DNA of 64,000 bases from positions 59,670 to 123,669 of the forward strand of contig NZ_LMKA01000079.1 in assembly GCF_001421435.1 (NCBI RefSeq), in the 5' to 3' direction. Both the position numbers and the translations under genes were made by a program. This stretch comes from Chryseobacterium sp. Leaf201 (GTDB lineage Bacteria; Bacteroidota; Bacteroidia; Flavobacteriales; Weeksellaceae). Positions 24,640 through 33,612 of the stretch are shown here, one piece after another (within the stretch, counting starts at the first letter, position 1; every line of letters starts with the position of its first letter). The notes beneath the pieces were generated by a model. The model was not told where the DNA came from. It searched no databases and was given only the letters and a program-made list of their open reading frames with translations.

Positions 24640-24681
24640 TTTACGATAAAACTAAAACCATTCAACATATTTAACCATTAA

Positions 24682-24717
24682 AAAAGCGAAGAATGAATTC
24701 ATCATTTCTTCGCTTTT
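24682..24717. terminator. Bidirectional terminator
   Basis: AAAAGCGAAGAA (24682-24693) pairs with TTCTTCGCTTTT (24706-24717), with A- and T-runs on the two flanks. It serves the secreted-protein gene and the convergent GNAT gene. Confidence 0.85.
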
Positions 24718-24723
24718 ATTTTC

Positions 24724-25173
24724 TTACTTTCTGAGCATTTCCGTGTGCGGAATGTCATCTTCCAGATATTTTTTGCCCGTATCTTCAAACCCGAAATCAC
24801 CATAGAACTTCAGCAGGTAATCCTGTGCGGAAATCCTGATTTCAGACGTATGAAAACGGTTTTCAACAGTTTCTACGGCATACCGGATCAGTTGTTTTCC
24901 AAGGTTTTTACCCCTTGCTTTTTCTGTGGTTAAAACCCTTCCGATAGAAGCTTCATCATATTTAATGCCTTTATTGAAAATCCGGCAGCCGGCCAGGACT
25001 TCCCCGTTTTCCTCTGCCCAGAGATGAAGCGCTTTCTGGTCGTAACCGTCAAGATCAGGATACGGACAGTTCTGCTCCACCACAAAAACATCGATCCTGC
25101 CTTTCAAAACAGCATATAATTCAGGAACGGTAAATTCATCAAAAGACTTGATTTTCCAGACAATATCACTCAT
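24724..25173 (-). CDS. GNAT acetyltransferase, ElaA-like
   Basis: This 149 aa protein resembles ElaA-type GNAT enzymes: WKIKSFDEFTVPELYAVLKGRIDVFVVEQNCPYPDLDGYDQ at the N-terminus, the acetyl-CoA loop in RVLTTEKARGKNLGKQLIRYAV (R-x-x-G-x-G/A-like), and SAQDYLLKFYGDFGFEDTG at the end. I start at ATG 25173; the codon before it is TTG. It overlaps the end of engB by 8 bases, so the two are translated together. The acetyl acceptor is unknown. Confidence 0.88.
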   Translation of the reverse strand: MSDIVWKIKSFDEFTVPELYAVLKGRIDVFVVEQNCPYPDLDGYDQKALHLWAEENGEVLAGCRIFNKGIKYDEASIGRVLTTEKARGKNLGKQLIRYAVETVENRFHTSEIRISAQDYLLKFYGDFGFEDTGKKYLEDDIPHTEMLRK

Positions 25174-25789
25174 CAAAAGTTACGTGGTTTAACGTTAAAA
25201 ATTCATTGGTTTTCTTGATAAATTTCAGAATTTCGTCGCCACCCTCCTTTTTTTCAGCAGATGTTACGTATAGCTCCGGAAGGTCTTCCCATGTCTTATG
25301 CAGTTCTTTTTTATAATCTTCCACATTGGAGATTACGATATTAGGCTTCAGTTTATCTGCTTTCGTAAATACAATGGAAAACGGCACGCCGCTTTCACCG
25401 CACCACTGGATGAATTCAAGATCGATCAGCTGGGGCTTATGCCTGGAATCAACCAGGACAAAAAGGTTCACCAGGTTTCTGCGGTTAAGGATGTAGTTGG
25501 TAATCAGTTTCTCAAAGTCTTTCCTGATGGATTTGGAAACTTTGGCATACCCATATCCCGGTAAATCGGTAAGGTACCAGTTTTCATTTACTAAAAAATG
25601 ATTGATAAGCTGCGTTTTTCCCGGGGTTCCTGAAGTTTTGGCCAGGTCCTTATGGTTCATCATGGCATTGATTAATGAAGATTTCCCGACGTTGGACCTC
25701 CCGATAAAAGCATATTCGGGAAGGTTGGGTTCCGGACAATCCTGCCATTTTCCGCTGCTCTTGACAAACGTTGCTGTTTTAATAACCAT
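25166..25789 (-). CDS. engB: Ribosome biogenesis GTP-binding protein EngB (YsxC)
   Basis: This 207 aa GTPase of the EngB/YsxC group is needed for late 50S subunit assembly. G1 GRSNVGKSS (about residues 30-38), G2 TPGKTQLINHF, G3 DLPGYGYAKV, G4 TKADK and G5 TSAEKKEG are all intact. The length is typical for the family. It precedes and overlaps the GNAT gene and lies 69 bp downstream of an alpha/beta hydrolase gene on the same strand. Confidence 0.96.
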   Translation of the reverse strand: MVIKTATFVKSSGKWQDCPEPNLPEYAFIGRSNVGKSSLINAMMNHKDLAKTSGTPGKTQLINHFLVNENWYLTDLPGYGYAKVSKSIRKDFEKLITNYILNRRNLVNLFVLVDSRHKPQLIDLEFIQWCGESGVPFSIVFTKADKLKPNIVISNVEDYKKELHKTWEDLPELYVTSAEKKEGGDEILKFIKKTNEFLTLNHVTFDE

Positions 25790-25858
25790 TTCTTGACGTA
25801 TTTTTAGAAAAACAAACCATTAAGAAGTTCTTAATGGTTGTTTATATTATTATTTAAT

Positions 25859-26620
25859 TTAAATTTTGTCTTTTATCCAGCCATACAGAATCTCGTTGAA
25901 TTCATCAGGCTTTTCCATCATCGCCGCATGCCCGCATTTATCAATCCAGAACAATTCTGAATTCGGGATAAATTTATGCATATCCTCAGCCACTTCAGGC
26001 GGCGTTACATTATCCTGCCTGCCCCATATAAGGCATGTAGGAGTCAGGATTTTAGGTAAATCGTGCAGCATATTGTGTTTAATGGCACTTCTTGCCAGCA
26101 TTACGGTTTTAATACCTTTCATCCTGTCATTCACTACCCCGAACACTTCATCAACAAGGTCTTCGGTAGCAACAGCCGGATCATAGAAAACCTCCTCTGT
26201 TTTTTTTCTGATATAGGAACGGTCGTTTTTCCTTGGAAAACTATCACCGAAAGTCCTTTCATACAATCCTGAACTTCCTGTAAGCACAAGGTTTTTAACC
26301 AGATCCGGTCTGGCCAAAGCCAGGATAAGCCCTACATGGCCGCCCATAGAATTGCCTACAATACTTACAGGCCCTTCAATATGGCTTTCTATAAACTTGA
26401 TAATATATTTTGCTAAAGTGGTAAGATTGGTATTGAGTACCGGCAAATCGTAGATCGGCAACTGGGGAACATATACTTTGAATCCCCGGTTAGAAAAAAA
26501 ATCCACCATCTTATCGAAATTACTTAAACCACCCATTAAACCGTGCAGCAGCACCAATGGATGTCCTTCTCCCGCCTCAACAAAGGTATATTTCTTTTCT
26601 TTTTTCGTACTAAATATCAT
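25859..26620 (-). CDS. Alpha/beta hydrolase
   Basis: This 253 aa protein has oxyanion-hole motif VLLHGLMGG, nucleophile elbow GNSMGGHVG with Ser, an acid in WGRQDNVTPP, and catalytic His in KCGHAAMMEKP. That is the complete triad of a soluble alpha/beta hydrolase resembling esterases or C-C hydrolases. I use the ATG at 26620, not 26665, because a good -7 box (TATTTTTG, 26650-26643 on the minus strand) would start transcription downstream of the longer start. The substrate is unknown. Confidence 0.9.
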   Translation of the reverse strand: MIFSTKKEKKYTFVEAGEGHPLVLLHGLMGGLSNFDKMVDFFSNRGFKVYVPQLPIYDLPVLNTNLTTLAKYIIKFIESHIEGPVSIVGNSMGGHVGLILALARPDLVKNLVLTGSSGLYERTFGDSFPRKNDRSYIRKKTEEVFYDPAVATEDLVDEVFGVVNDRMKGIKTVMLARSAIKHNMLHDLPKILTPTCLIWGRQDNVTPPEVAEDMHKFIPNSELFWIDKCGHAAMMEKPDEFNEILYGWIKDKI

Positions 26621-26642
26621 ATAATGCCTTAATAAAGCCTTG

Positions 26643-26650
26643 CAAAAATA
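26643..26650 (-). promoter_or_regulatory. -7 box of alpha/beta hydrolase gene
   Basis: TATTTTTG on the minus strand matches TAnnTTTG and lies 22 bases before the ATG at 26620, deciding that start over the in-frame one at 26665. Confidence 0.6.
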
Positions 26651-26844
26651 CAAATTAAACCTCAAAAATATTTTGATAACCCTAATTTAAAATAAAAATA
26701 ACATACCAAACTCTTTTTTCTTTGCTTTTTTAATTAATTCTTTGCTATGAACCGAATAACAGCGTCTGCAACACCCGGCCGATCAATTTATTAAACCACT
26801 GAAACTTAGCTCCTGATAAAACTTATTAACATTAAGGTAAAATG

Positions 26845-26886
26845 TGGGAAAAAGTGGGAGCTTTTGGAAATTATTATATAAATTTG
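26845..26886 (+). promoter_or_regulatory. MraZ operator repeats and mraZ promoter
   Basis: TGGGA at 26845 and 26855 and TGGAA at 26865 are spaced exactly 10 bases apart, like the TGGGN direct repeats with 5-base gaps bound by E. coli MraZ. They are followed by TAAATTTG (26879-26886), a match to the -7 consensus. The mraZ ATG is at 26893, so the mRNA would be nearly leaderless. The in-frame ATG at 26842 lies inside this site and is therefore not the start. Confidence 0.7.
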
Positions 26887-26892
26887 TCCCAA

Positions 26893-27351
26893 ATGAAGAA
26901 TTTCATTGGAACATATGAGTGTAAGATTGACGATAAAGGCCGGCTGAAAGTTCCTTCCTCCCTGATCAAACAGATGGAAGACCTCGAAGACAAGGCATTT
27001 GTAGTTAAAAGATCCGTGTTCCAACCCTGCCTGGAAGTATACCCTATGCATGCATGGGATAAAGTGATGGGCAAAATTAATAAGCTGAACAGGTTCATTA
27101 AAAAAAATGCTGATTTCATAAGAATGTTTACGGCAGGCGTGAAAACGGCAGAACTGGACAGCGCAGGAAGACTGCAGATTTCAAAGGATCTGACGCATTT
27201 CGCAAATCTCCAGAAAGATATTGTGATTACGAGTGCAGGAGAATTATTTGAAATTTGGGACAAGGAAGCGTATGAAAAGGTGATTTCAACCAATGAAGAA
27301 GATTTTGCCAGCCTTGCAGAAGAGGTAATGGGTGCATTTGATGAAGAATAA
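26893..27351 (+). CDS. mraZ: Transcriptional regulator MraZ
   Basis: This 152 aa AbrB-fold DNA-binding protein opens the dcw cluster and typically represses it. Two SpoVT-AbrB-like repeats are visible: MKNFIGTYECKIDDKGRLKVPSSL at the start and a second with TAELDSAGRLQISKDL (about residues 82-97); the DxxGRxxIP-type signature appears in both. The start at 26893 is chosen because the operator and -7 box occupy the bases before it, and because the encoded protein then begins at the family's usual position. It is followed 42 bases later by rsmH. Confidence 0.95.
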   Translation: MKNFIGTYECKIDDKGRLKVPSSLIKQMEDLEDKAFVVKRSVFQPCLEVYPMHAWDKVMGKINKLNRFIKKNADFIRMFTAGVKTAELDSAGRLQISKDLTHFANLQKDIVITSAGELFEIWDKEAYEKVISTNEEDFASLAEEVMGAFDEE

Positions 27352-27393
27352 AAACGCTGAATATTAATAAAGTAAGAAAAAACACAACTTAAC

Positions 27394-28287
27394 ATGTATC
27401 ATAACCCCGTTTTGCTGAGACAAAGTGTTGATGATTTGGTGACGAATCCGGACGGAATATACGTGGACTGTACCTTTGGCGGTGGCGGACACTCCAGGGA
27501 AATACTGAGCAGGCTGTCAGACAAAGGTAAACTGTTCAGCTTTGACCAGGACCTGGATGCCCTTAAAAATACGATTGAAGATCCCCGGTTTACACTTATT
27601 AACCAGAATTTCAGATTTCTGGAGAATTCCTTATTGATGTACGGCATTCCGCAGGTAGACGGTATCCTGGCAGACCTGGGTGTTTCATCCCATCAGTTTG
27701 ACCAGGCCGAACGGGGCTTTTCAACAAGAAGCAATGCGCCGCTGGATATGCGGATGAACGTAATGCAGAGCCTTGATGCCAAAAGGGTGATCAATGATTA
27801 TGAAGAAGATCAGCTGGCGGATATCTTTTACTATTATGGCGAACTTAGAGAAGCAAGAAAGCTGGCGAGGGACATTGCATACCATAGAAAAACCAAGAAA
27901 ATCAATACCACGGAAGACCTGAAAAAACTGTTCAGCTATCTTCCGCCCCATAAGGTCAATAAATTTTACGCCCAGCTGTTTCAGGCGATAAGAATTGAAG
28001 TCAACCAGGAGCTTGAAGCCCTGAAGGAGATGCTGGTTCAGTCCTACAACATTTTAAAACCCGAAGGAAGGCTGGTGGTTATTTCCTACCACTCACTTGA
28101 AGACCGGCTGGTAAAAAGATTCCTGAAAAACGGAATGTTTGAAGGGGAGCCGGAAAGGGATATTTACGGAAACTATAAAAAAGCATTTGAACTGGTAAAG
28201 AGCAAAGCGGTTATTCCTGATGATCAGGAAATCGAAGAAAACTCAAGGGCCAGAAGTGCAAAAATGAGAACAGGAATAAAAATATAA
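27394..28287 (+). CDS. rsmH: 16S rRNA (cytosine1402-N4)-methyltransferase RsmH
   Basis: This 297 aa enzyme methylates N4 of C1402 in the 16S decoding centre using SAM. It opens with YHNPVLLRQSVDDL, then VDCTFGGGGHS (SAM-binding loop at about 24-34), FDQDLDAL, GILADLGVSSHQFDQAERGFS, PLDMRMN, and the end RSAKMRTGIKI, all family hallmarks. It is the second dcw gene; the ATG is 42 bases after mraZ. Confidence 0.97.
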   Translation: MYHNPVLLRQSVDDLVTNPDGIYVDCTFGGGGHSREILSRLSDKGKLFSFDQDLDALKNTIEDPRFTLINQNFRFLENSLLMYGIPQVDGILADLGVSSHQFDQAERGFSTRSNAPLDMRMNVMQSLDAKRVINDYEEDQLADIFYYYGELREARKLARDIAYHRKTKKINTTEDLKKLFSYLPPHKVNKFYAQLFQAIRIEVNQELEALKEMLVQSYNILKPEGRLVVISYHSLEDRLVKRFLKNGMFEGEPERDIYGNYKKAFELVKSKAVIPDDQEIEENSRARSAKMRTGIKI

Positions 28288-28356
28288 ATGATCAATAAAT
28301 GATAGGCGATTCCAAATTTATCGGTTATCATTTATCAGTCATCAATTATAAGCAGC
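28288..28356. repeat. ATTTATCA-word spacer in dcw cluster, copy 1
   Basis: The rsmH-ftsL spacer is made of words such as AATAAATGATAG, GGTTATCATTTATCAG and TCATCAATTATA with partial inverted symmetry. Similar words fill the spacers at 32238-32298 and 41487-41576. Confidence 0.4.
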
Positions 28357-28725
28357 GTGGCAAAAAGAGCAACAACATACCGCCCTCAGAAGAAATTAAC
28401 TTTTATAGATATTGTAAAAGGGAATTTCCTGAACCGTGATGAGGTAAAAATACACTATAAGTATTTTTTGCTGTTGTTTGTGCTGATGATGGCCATCATC
28501 TACAGCAACCACCTGGTGAATAAAAAAATAAAAATCGTTAACGCGTTAAAAGAAGAAACAGAAGAATATAAATCAAGAAACGCTTATGCGCAAAGTAAGC
28601 TGATCAAAGTAAAAATGGAATCTCAGTTGGGGAAAGAAGTGGCCCGGGACTCTTTGATGACCCTGGAAAACCATCCTCATAAACTGCTAATCAAACTGGA
28701 CAGTACAGATGCAAAAACCGAATGA
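28357..28725 (+). CDS. ftsL: FtsL-like cell division protein
   Basis: This 122 aa bitopic protein is in the usual FtsL position between rsmH and ftsI. The start is a GTG at 28357. The N-terminus is cytoplasmic (~38 residues, RATTYRPQKKLTFIDIVKGNF), then one transmembrane helix (YFLLLFVLMMAIIYSNHLV, about 40-58), then a coiled-coil periplasmic part (NKKIKIVNALKEETEEYKSRN, with a leucine/isoleucine heptad). FtsL works with FtsB and FtsQ to activate FtsWI. Sequence conservation of this family is weak, so the name rests on size, topology and position. It overlaps ftsI by 17 bases. Confidence 0.85.
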   Translation: MAKRATTYRPQKKLTFIDIVKGNFLNRDEVKIHYKYFLLLFVLMMAIIYSNHLVNKKIKIVNALKEETEEYKSRNAYAQSKLIKVKMESQLGKEVARDSLMTLENHPHKLLIKLDSTDAKTE

Positions 28726-30700
28726 ATACGATAACAAGCGTAAAAAAACGTTAAAATGGGGCTACCTCTTCACAGTGGTGGCTTTGTGCATGTTTGTCAT
28801 GTTCTTGGCAAGGATCATAATCCTTCAGAACACCAATGTCCAGGAGATCAAAGATGATTACATCAATAAAAATTACCGGGAAGCAACCTTAAAGGCAGCC
28901 CGGGGAAACCTGTTTGCTTCAGACGGCTCCATTCTCGCAACCACCGTTATGCGGTATGATATCTATCTTGACTTCAAAACCATGAAGGATACGGTGTACA
29001 TCAATAATATCGGTGCGTTAACTGATTCTCTGAGCAGAATGTTCGGAAAGTCACGGGCTGAATTCAGAAAGAAATTTGATGAGCAGAGAAAAAAGAAAAA
29101 CCAGTATTACATGCTGGTAAAAGGGCTTGATTTTGACCAGTATGACAGAATCAGAAAATTCCCGATCTTTAAAAGAGGGAAAAACAAAGGCGGCTTTATC
29201 GTAGACAGAAACTATAAGCGTGAACTTGCCACTTCAGAAATCGGGGCCGGAACCATCGGAATGGACAACGGCGAATACAGCTCAGGGCTTGAAGGTGCTT
29301 TCTCGAAATACCTGAGAGGAACCGATGGAAAAAGACTGGAACAGAGGATCAATTCGTCCCAATGGAAACCGATTGATTACTGGAAAGTGAAAGAACCGGT
29401 GGATGGTGAGGATGTTTACACCACATTAGACCTCAGGATTCAGGATATCGCCCATTCTGCCCTGGAAAAACAGCTGATCAATTTCGAAGCAAAGCACGGA
29501 ACCGTAATCGTTATGGAAGTGGAGACCGGAAAAGTGCGTGCCCTGGTCAACCTGAGACGCAATGAAGAAGGAGATTTTGTTGATTCCTACAACTACGCTT
29601 TAAAAGATAATATTGAGCCGGGTTCCACGTTTAAAACCATTTCGCTTCTGGCGGCAATGGACGACGGCTTTATTGATGAAAACACCACGGTGGACGTAGG
29701 AAACGGAGTCTGGGTCTACGCCAAACAAAGGATTTCAGACGGCCACGGCCATGGCATCTATGACATCAGTGATGTACTGGCGAAATCCAGCAACGTAGGA
29801 ACGGCGAAACTGATTACAAAATATTACGCAGAAAAACCACAGATTTTCCTGGACCACCTGAAAAGATGGAAGCTGTTCGACAAAATGGATATCGAGCTTC
29901 CGGGCATCACCAAACCGAAAATCATAACACCGGAACATAAAAGATGGAATGCCGCAACCCTGGCCTCGATCGCTTACGGATATTCATCAAACATCAATTT
30001 ATTGCAGTTAACTTCATTCTATAACGGCGTTGCCAACGGCGGAAAAATGCTGAAGCCTTTATTCATCGATAAAATCATGAAAGACGGAAAGCTGATGTAC
30101 ACCGCAAAACCGGAAGTAATGGTGAACAAAATGGCATCTGAAAAGGCCATTAAAATGATGACCAGTGCACTGACCAAAGCCGTAGAAAAAGGCACCGGGA
30201 AAAGCATCTTCACCCCGAACCTGAAAATGGCAGGGAAAACAGGAACCGCAAGGTTTGAATACTGGCTGCCCGGCCCTATGAAATACCGCGCTTCATTTGC
30301 AGGCTTCTACCCTGCCGACAAGCCGAAATATACCTGTTATGTAATGATCAGTGAGCCGAATACCGCAAAAGGATTTTACGGAGGAACTGTTTCTGCACCG
30401 GTATTTAAGGAAATTGCAGGGAAAACATTCCTGAAAACTCCTCAGAATATAGAAAAAGAAATGCTGGTCGACAGAAAGGTAAACCTGAATAAAATGGTGG
30501 AGCCTAATGTAAGAGTAGCCGTTAACAATAAGCAGATGCCCAGTGTAGTAGGATTGATCGGGAAAAATATTATTCCGCAGCTGGAAAATTTAGGGTACCG
30601 CGTGGATTTTAAAGGTGTCGGAAGGATTACGGAGCAGTTTCCCCTGGAAGGCACCACCATCAGTAAAAACCAGCGGATTTATTTATCCCTGCAGAATTAA
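28709..30700 (+). CDS. ftsI: Septal peptidoglycan transpeptidase FtsI (PBP3-type) with PASTA domain
   Basis: This 663 aa bitopic class B penicillin-binding protein has TM helix YLFTVVALCMFVMFLARII (about 19-37), a dimerisation domain beginning RGNLFASDGSILATT, and a transpeptidase domain with SxxK in EPGSTFKTISLLAA, SxN in LAKSSNVGTAKL and KTGT in MAGKTGTARFE. A C-terminal PASTA-like segment follows (PSVVGLIGKNIIPQLENLGYRV). It crosslinks septal peptidoglycan with FtsW. It sits directly after ftsL with an overlap and 76 bp before murE. Confidence 0.97.
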   Translation: MQKPNEYDNKRKKTLKWGYLFTVVALCMFVMFLARIIILQNTNVQEIKDDYINKNYREATLKAARGNLFASDGSILATTVMRYDIYLDFKTMKDTVYINNIGALTDSLSRMFGKSRAEFRKKFDEQRKKKNQYYMLVKGLDFDQYDRIRKFPIFKRGKNKGGFIVDRNYKRELATSEIGAGTIGMDNGEYSSGLEGAFSKYLRGTDGKRLEQRINSSQWKPIDYWKVKEPVDGEDVYTTLDLRIQDIAHSALEKQLINFEAKHGTVIVMEVETGKVRALVNLRRNEEGDFVDSYNYALKDNIEPGSTFKTISLLAAMDDGFIDENTTVDVGNGVWVYAKQRISDGHGHGIYDISDVLAKSSNVGTAKLITKYYAEKPQIFLDHLKRWKLFDKMDIELPGITKPKIITPEHKRWNAATLASIAYGYSSNINLLQLTSFYNGVANGGKMLKPLFIDKIMKDGKLMYTAKPEVMVNKMASEKAIKMMTSALTKAVEKGTGKSIFTPNLKMAGKTGTARFEYWLPGPMKYRASFAGFYPADKPKYTCYVMISEPNTAKGFYGGTVSAPVFKEIAGKTFLKTPQNIEKEMLVDRKVNLNKMVEPNVRVAVNNKQMPSVVGLIGKNIIPQLENLGYRVDFKGVGRITEQFPLEGTTISKNQRIYLSLQN

Positions 30701-30776
30701 AATAAGTTTAAAGCATGGCAGCATGAAAACCTGTCAGAATAAAAAATAGAAACGGGGCAAAGCCCATCCATATAAA

Positions 30777-32237
30777 ATGGTATTAACAGAACTATTAAAA
30801 AGAATTCCGGTCTTAGAAATTCATGGTGATGATAGCCGTGAGGTTTCGGAGTTAGTTTTCGACAGCAGGAAGATCACAGAAAACTGTCTTTATATTGCAA
30901 TCAGAGGAACGGTTGCAGACGGACATTCATTTATTGCCGCTTCTGCTGAAAAAGGTGCAAAAGTGATTGTCTGCGAAGAAATTCCTGAACATACGGATGA
31001 AAATATCACATACATCAAAGTAAAGGATTCTTCAAAAACGTTAGGTCAGTTAGCGTCCAATTTTTACGGAAACCCTTCGGAAAAGCTTCACCTAATCGGA
31101 GTTACCGGGACGAACGGAAAGACATCTGTTTCAACTTTGCTTTTCGATGTCTTTAAAAACTTAGGCTATGATTCCGTTCTGTTGTCTACTGTTGAAATCA
31201 GGATCGGAGATCAGGTAATCCCTGCTACGCATACCACTCCGGATGTTATTACCATCAACAAAATTTTAGCCCAGGCCGTTGAAGAAGGCTGCGACTTCGC
31301 ATTCATGGAAGTGAGCTCCCATGGGATCGCGCAGAACAGAATCGAAGGTCTTCATTTTAAAATAGCCGGTTTTACGAACATTACCCATGACCACCTGGAT
31401 TATCATAAAACGTTTGATGAATATTTAAAAACCAAAAAAAGGTTTTTTGATGGTCTTAACGAAAATGCAGTGGCCATTACCAATATCGATGATAAAAACG
31501 GGATGGTTATGCTTCAGAATACCAGGGCGGCAAAAAAGTCCTATGCTTTGAAGACTATGGCAGACTACCACGGAAAACTGCTCGAAGTTGATTTCAACGG
31601 AATGCTGCTGAACTTCAACGGAAAAGAATTCTGGACTACCCTGACAGGGAAATTCAATGTCTATAATTTACTGCTGGTTTTCGGTATTGCTGCTGAGCTT
31701 GGCTTTGAGCAGGAAGTAATCCTTCAGGCGATCAGCCAGCTGAAAAGGGTTTCCGGAAGGTTTGAAACCTTTAAATCGGACGGCGGGATTTTCTTCATTG
31801 TAGATTATGCCCACACACCTGATGCCCTTGAAAATATTCTGGACAGCATCAATGATATCCGGACGAAAAACGAGAGGCTGATCACCGTGTTCGGCTGCGG
31901 CGGAGACCGGGACCATGCCAAGAGGCCGGAAATGGGAAATATTGCCAGTAAGAAATCCACACTGGCCATCATTACCTCAGACAACCCCAGAACAGAAGAC
32001 CCGGCACAGATTATCAGGGAAATTGAAGCAGGCGTTGAGCCCCAGTATTTCAGCAAATACACGTCAATCCCGGACAGAAAAGAAGCCATAAAAATGGCCA
32101 TAAAGTTTGCAGAACCTAAAGATATTGTACTGGTAGCCGGAAAAGGACATGAAAATTACCAGGAAATCAACGGGGTGAAGCACCATTTTGATGATAAGGA
32201 AGTCATTATTGAGCTCTGGAAATTAATGAGTAAGTAA
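30777..32237 (+). CDS. murE: UDP-MurNAc-tripeptide synthetase MurE (meso-DAP type)
   Basis: This 486 aa Mur ligase has ATP loop GTNGKTS (111-117), the TTPD substrate motif (THTTPDVIT), THDHLDYH, and NVYNLLLVFGIA. The residues DNPRTEDP near 403 are the DNPR signature of ligases that add meso-diaminopimelate, so the peptidoglycan should be of the DAP type. A GKGHENYQ motif lies near the C-terminus. It is part of the dcw order between ftsI and mraY. Confidence 0.97.
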   Translation: MVLTELLKRIPVLEIHGDDSREVSELVFDSRKITENCLYIAIRGTVADGHSFIAASAEKGAKVIVCEEIPEHTDENITYIKVKDSSKTLGQLASNFYGNPSEKLHLIGVTGTNGKTSVSTLLFDVFKNLGYDSVLLSTVEIRIGDQVIPATHTTPDVITINKILAQAVEEGCDFAFMEVSSHGIAQNRIEGLHFKIAGFTNITHDHLDYHKTFDEYLKTKKRFFDGLNENAVAITNIDDKNGMVMLQNTRAAKKSYALKTMADYHGKLLEVDFNGMLLNFNGKEFWTTLTGKFNVYNLLLVFGIAAELGFEQEVILQAISQLKRVSGRFETFKSDGGIFFIVDYAHTPDALENILDSINDIRTKNERLITVFGCGGDRDHAKRPEMGNIASKKSTLAIITSDNPRTEDPAQIIREIEAGVEPQYFSKYTSIPDRKEAIKMAIKFAEPKDIVLVAGKGHENYQEINGVKHHFDDKEVIIELWKLMSK

Positions 32238-32298
32238 AGTTGATAAACGGTAATTGATACCATTCATCGATAATCATTTATCATTTAAAAAATAAGAA
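32238..32298. repeat. ATTTATCA-word spacer in dcw cluster, copy 2
   Basis: The murE-mraY spacer contains GTTGATAAACGG, ATTGATACCATTCATCGATA and ATCATTTATCATTT, words shared with the spacers at 28288 and 41487. Confidence 0.4.
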
Positions 32299-33540
32299 AT
32301 GTTATACTATCTATACGAATATTTAACAAGTCAGGGAATCCACGTTCCGGGATTGGGGCTGCTGAGGTACATCTCCTTCCGTGCCGGGATGGCGGTGCTT
32401 TTCTCGCTGATCATTGCTTTGGTATACGGAAAAAGAATCATCAGCTTCCTGAGAACAAAGCAGATGGGCGAACTGGTCCGTGATTTGGGATTGGACGGAC
32501 AGAAGCAGAAAGAAGGAACCCCTACCATGGGAGGCCTTATAATCATCATGGCAACGCTTATTCCCGTTCTGCTGTTTACCCGGATTACCAATGTGTATAT
32601 CGTGCTCTTGCTGGTTTCGATGATCTGGATGGGGGCCATCGGCTTCCTGGATGATTATTTGAAAAAAATTAAAAAAAACAAAGACGGGTTAAGCGGGAAA
32701 TTCAAAATCGTGGGACAGGTTGGCCTGGGGCTGATTGTTGGCGTTACGATGTATTTCCACCCAGATATTACCGTCAAAAGAAAATATTCGGATGCCAAAG
32801 TGGTCAACAGAAATAATGTAGAGCAGAATTTTATGCCTACAGAGAAAATCGCCATTTCCACCGTTCCTTTTGCGAAGAACAACGAATTCGATTACAGCGG
32901 AATCCTGTTCTGGATGAACGACAAAGATGCCCATGAATGGGCATGGATAGTTTTTATCCCGATTGTGATATTCATTGTAACGGCTGTATCCAACGGAGCC
33001 AATATCACAGATGGGATTGATGGTCTGGCGGCAGGCACAAGCACGGTCATTTTACTGGCGCTGGGACTGTTCGCCTATCTTTCAGGAAACATCATCTTCG
33101 CTGATTACCTCAACATTATGTTCCTCCCGAACATGGGGGAAACCACCATTTTCGTGGTTGCCATGGTAGGGGCCGTCATTGGGTTTTTCTGGTACAACAC
33201 CTATCCTGCCCAGGTTTTTATGGGAGACACGGGAAGTCTGATGCTGGGCGGTGTAATTGCCGTATTAGCCATTATTTTAAGAAAAGAATTAATGATTCCC
33301 GTCTTATGCGGGATTTTCCTGATAGAAAATGTTTCTGTAATGCTTCAGGTTATCGTATTCAAATACAGAAAAAGAAAATTCGGGCTGGAATATGCCCAGG
33401 GCAACAGGCTGTTCAGAATGTCACCCCTGCACCATCATTATCAGAAAGGCGGGTTTCATGAAAGCAAAATCGTTAACCGGATGATTATCATTGGCGTGAT
33501 GCTGGCCATTGTGTGTCTGATAACATTAAAAATGAGATAA
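32299..33540 (+). CDS. mraY: Phospho-MurNAc-pentapeptide transferase MraY
   Basis: This 413 aa polytopic inner-membrane enzyme transfers phospho-MurNAc-pentapeptide to undecaprenyl phosphate, making lipid I. Visible signatures are [19 protein letters not shown] (catalytic Asp pair), the [14 protein letters not shown] motif, [12 protein letters not shown] and [12 protein letters not shown]. Compared with E. coli MraY (360 aa), the family member here has a ~50-residue insertion between the first cytoplasmic loop and TM5 (about 155-210), as is common in Bacteroidetes. Confidence 0.97.
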   Translation: MLYYLYEYLTSQGIHVPGLGLLRYISFRAGMAVLFSLIIALVYGKRIISFLRTKQMGELVRDLGLDGQKQKEGTPTMGGLIIIMATLIPVLLFTRITNVYIVLLLVSMIWMGAIGFLDDYLKKIKKNKDGLSGKFKIVGQVGLGLIVGVTMYFHPDITVKRKYSDAKVVNRNNVEQNFMPTEKIAISTVPFAKNNEFDYSGILFWMNDKDAHEWAWIVFIPIVIFIVTAVSNGANITDGIDGLAAGTSTVILLALGLFAYLSGNIIFADYLNIMFLPNMGETTIFVVAMVGAVIGFFWYNTYPAQVFMGDTGSLMLGGVIAVLAIILRKELMIPVLCGIFLIENVSVMLQVIVFKYRKRKFGLEYAQGNRLFRMSPLHHHYQKGGFHESKIVNRMIIIGVMLAIVCLITLKMR

Positions 33541-33612
33541 AAACCGGCAGTAGGCCGTAAGCGGTAAGCATCAGGCTTAAAGCTTACAGCCCACAGCATA
33601 AAGCAGATAAAT

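Noticed and set aside
26842..26892. Upstream in-frame ATG for mraZ
   Set aside because: It falls within the TGGGN operator repeats and upstream of the -7 box, and the added residues are not part of the family.
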